Part shown: piece after piece, positions 4,043-5,036 of the stretch | Position numbering within the stretch: the first letter of the stretch is position 1 | Layout of the letters: each line of letters begins with the position of its first letter | Assembly: GCA_003157945.1 (NCBI GenBank) | Contig: PMFY01000331.1 | Span: 423-5,458, forward strand | Source: Acidimicrobiaceae bacterium | GTDB lineage: Bacteria > Actinomycetota > Acidimicrobiia > Acidimicrobiales > RAAP-2 | Reading direction: 5' to 3' | Length of the DNA: 5,036 bases | Notes under the pieces: generated by a model | Database searches by the model: none | What the model saw: the letters and a program-made list of their open reading frames with translations, nothing else | What the model was told of the DNA's origin: nothing | Position numbers and translations under genes: made by a program

Positions 4043-4576
4043 ATGCACGCAACCCGGACCCTGCCGCTCGTGACGTCCGCACTGTTGTCGGTGGCCCTGG
4101 TGTCCGCCGCCGGGTGCTCGAGCTCGTCCTCGACCTCGACCACCACGACAGCGCCGAAGTCGACCACCACGACGGCACCCAACCCGCTCGACCTCCCGGC
4201 CACCGGCAGCGTGGACGGCGTCACCCTGTCGGTCACCTCGTCGCCCCTCACCGGCGTGGCCGGCAAGACGACCATGCACGTGAACGCCCAGCTCACCGGG
4301 TCGGTGACCTCGTCCCACCTCGAGTTCCAGATCTCCGACGCACCCTCCGCGGCATCCGGCAAGGCCGCCACCACCCAGCAGATCTCCGTCTCCCACGCCG
4401 GGACCTACCCGCTGCCCACGGCGTTCCACCCGTCCAAGGCCGGCAACTGGGCCGTCACCGTCACCTATGCGCCCACCTCGGCGAAGAAGTCGAAGCTGTC
4501 GGTGTCCGGGATGCCCCCCAAGGTGGGTCTGCCCGCGCCCTTCCCCCAACTGGTGACCGTCATCACCGCCAGCTGA
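4043..4576 (+). CDS. Putative lipoprotein, function unknown
   Basis: This is a 177-residue exported protein. It begins MHATRTLPLVTSALLSVALV, a signal peptide with one Arg and a hydrophobic core, followed by SAAGC with a candidate lipid-attachment cysteine at 25 (Ala at -3 rather than the usual Leu, so the lipobox is imperfect). Next come a Ser run and two TTTTAP units (31-46); their DNA is an 18/20 repeat spaced 24 nt (4136-4155 and 4160-4179). From about residue 52 to the end the sequence alternates short polar and hydrophobic stretches rich in Val, Thr and Ser, including VDGVTLSVTSSPLTGVAGKT and NWAVTVTYAP, which suggests an immunoglobulin-like beta sandwich. I recognise no named domain and no catalytic motif. 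ATG 4043 is fixed by the signal peptide and the -10 hexamer. It is divergent from the RlpA-like gene, convergent with tatD, and interrupts an otherwise minus-strand cluster. Confidence 0.85.
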   Translation: MHATRTLPLVTSALLSVALVSAAGCSSSSSTSTTTTAPKSTTTTAPNPLDLPATGSVDGVTLSVTSSPLTGVAGKTTMHVNAQLTGSVTSSHLEFQISDAPSAASGKAATTQQISVSHAGTYPLPTAFHPSKAGNWAVTVTYAPTSAKKSKLSVSGMPPKVGLPAPFPQLVTVITAS

Positions 4577-4580
4577 GCCA

Positions 4581-4620
4581 CACCCACACCCGCCTGCCCG
4601 CACCCGCACCCGCCTGCCCG
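4581..4620. repeat. Tandem 20-bp direct repeat, two copies
   Basis: CACCCACACCCGCCTGCCCG (4581-4600) is followed immediately by CACCCGCACCCGCCTGCCCG (4601-4620), with 19 of 20 bases identical. It starts 4 bp after the lipoprotein stop and runs into the left arm of the terminator hairpin. It looks like a local tandem duplication of non-coding DNA. Confidence 0.85.
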
Positions 4621-4644
4621 ACACGACCCGCGGGCCGTGTCGGG
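4617..4644. terminator. Bidirectional hairpin terminator between lipoprotein gene and tatD
   Basis: CCCGACACG (4617-4625) pairs perfectly with CGTGTCGGG (4636-4644), a 9-bp stem; the 10-base interior holds CCCGCGGG, which can extend the stem after one mismatch. It lies between two convergent genes, 40 bp after one stop and 2 bp from the other. No T-tract follows on either strand, usual for such GC-rich genomes. Confidence 0.65.
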
Positions 4645-4646
4645 TC

Positions 4647-5036
4647 CTAGACCCGGAAGCCCCGACGGGCGTTGGCCGTCGACGCCTCGGCCACCTCGGC
4701 GGCCTCGAGACCCTTCACCTTGGCCACCGCCGCGCCGACCAGGGGGACCCGGGACGGCTCGTTGGGCGTGCCCCGGTGGGGCACGGGCGTGAGGAACGGC
4801 GAGTCCGTCTCCACCAGCAGCCGGTCGAGCGGGCACAGGGCCACGGCCTCGCGGACCTCCGCGGCGTTCTTGAACGTGACGACCCCGCTGAAGGAGAGCG
4901 ACGCACCGAGGCCGAGGCAGCGGCGGGCCTCGTCCGGCCCCCCGGTGAAGCAGTGGACGATGGTCCGCTCGGGCACCCCGTGGGCCTCCAGGAGCTCGAA
5001 GGTGTCGTCCCACGCCTCCCGGGTGTGGATCACCAG
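4647..5036 (-). CDS. tatD: TatD family metal-dependent hydrolase (C-terminal part; 5' end outside window)
   Basis: TatD enzymes are cytosolic TIM-barrel metal-dependent nucleases (3'-5' exonuclease/DNase, linked to DNA repair and RNA turnover). The open frame enters from the right edge at LVIHTREAWDDTFELL and gives about 129 residues. Family signatures seen: VIHTREA and IVHCFTG with metal-binding histidines, SGVVTFKNA, LLVETDSPFLTPVPHRGTPN with the metal-binding aspartate of ETDSP, and the closing STANARRGF (T-x-N-x-R-x-x-F). The N-terminal HxH metal motif and glutamate lie outside the window. The gene ends in TAG at 4647-4649. In mycobacteria and Bacillus, tatD stands immediately upstream of rpfB/yabE and ksgA; here the same order holds with an oppositely oriented lipoprotein gene between. 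Paralogues of TatD exist (YcfH, YjjV), so the symbol is family level. Confidence 0.95.
   Translation of the reverse strand: MVIHTREAWDDTFELLEAHGVPERTIVHCFTGGPDEARRCLGLGASLSFSGVVTFKNAAEVREAVALCPLDRLLVETDSPFLTPVPHRGTPNEPSRVPLVGAAVAKVKGLEAAEVAEASTANARRGFRV

Noticed and set aside
2160..4073. A 637-codon open frame on the plus strand across rsmA and the RlpA-like gene
   Set aside because: It is antisense to clearly recognised genes, rich in Gly/Arg/His/Pro as expected for a shadow frame in GC-rich DNA, and shows no domain. It also runs into the lipoprotein promoter region.
3709..4374. 221-codon minus-strand frame opposite the lipoprotein gene
   Set aside because: The reverse strand of a Thr/Ser-rich coding region gives Val/Glu runs; there is no ribosome site or recognisable domain.

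Overview
The window is chromosomal DNA of a very GC-rich bacterium, most likely an actinobacterium of the Acidimicrobiia type. The evidence is strongly G/C-biased third codon positions, a 33-residue bS22-type ribosomal protein, a DUF5990 gene, GTG starts, -10 hexamers lying 6 nt before start codons (leaderless style), and exported proteins with Thr/Ser-rich linkers. The taxonomic call is inference. I see no tRNA, rRNA, CRISPR array, insertion sequence or phage gene.

Layout, left to right. 1-635 (+): C-terminal part of an MprB-like sensor histidine kinase. 685-1143 (+): a complete DUF5990 protein of unknown function. 1144-1259: intergenic, with a perfect 12-bp palindrome on the -35 region of a promoter. 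1260-1361 (+): the tiny basic ribosomal protein bS22. Then, leftward on the minus strand: ispE (1409-2209), rsmA/ksgA (2226-3086) and an exported RlpA-like double-psi beta-barrel protein (3147 to about 3725). A 317-bp divergent intergenic region follows (3726-4042), rich in inverted repeats. 4043-4576 (+) is an orphan lipoprotein gene. A convergent terminator comes next, then the C-terminal part of tatD (4647-5036, minus).

The minus-strand genes read, in transcription order, tatD - cell-wall barrel protein - rsmA - ispE. This matches the known orders tatD-rpfB-ksgA-ispE of mycobacteria and yabD(tatD)-yabE-ksgA-ispE of Bacillus. The RlpA-like protein therefore sits where the wall-remodelling proteins RpfB and YabE sit, and the lipoprotein gene looks like an insertion on the opposite strand. 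rsmA and ispE are 16 bp apart, with an excellent Shine-Dalgarno in the gap, and form an operon; rsmA also has its own leaderless-type promoter.

The most interesting signal is the leader of the RlpA-like gene. One segment, CCACTCCT (minus strand, 3892-3885), can pair either with a local hairpin partner or, over 8 bp, with the gene's own Shine-Dalgarno AGGAGTGG (3737-3730). The same stretch resembles the 3' core of c-di-AMP (ydaO-type) riboswitches, a class known upstream of peptidoglycan hydrolase genes in actinobacteria. I propose a translational switch, possibly a divergent c-di-AMP riboswitch, but cannot prove it without covariance searches.
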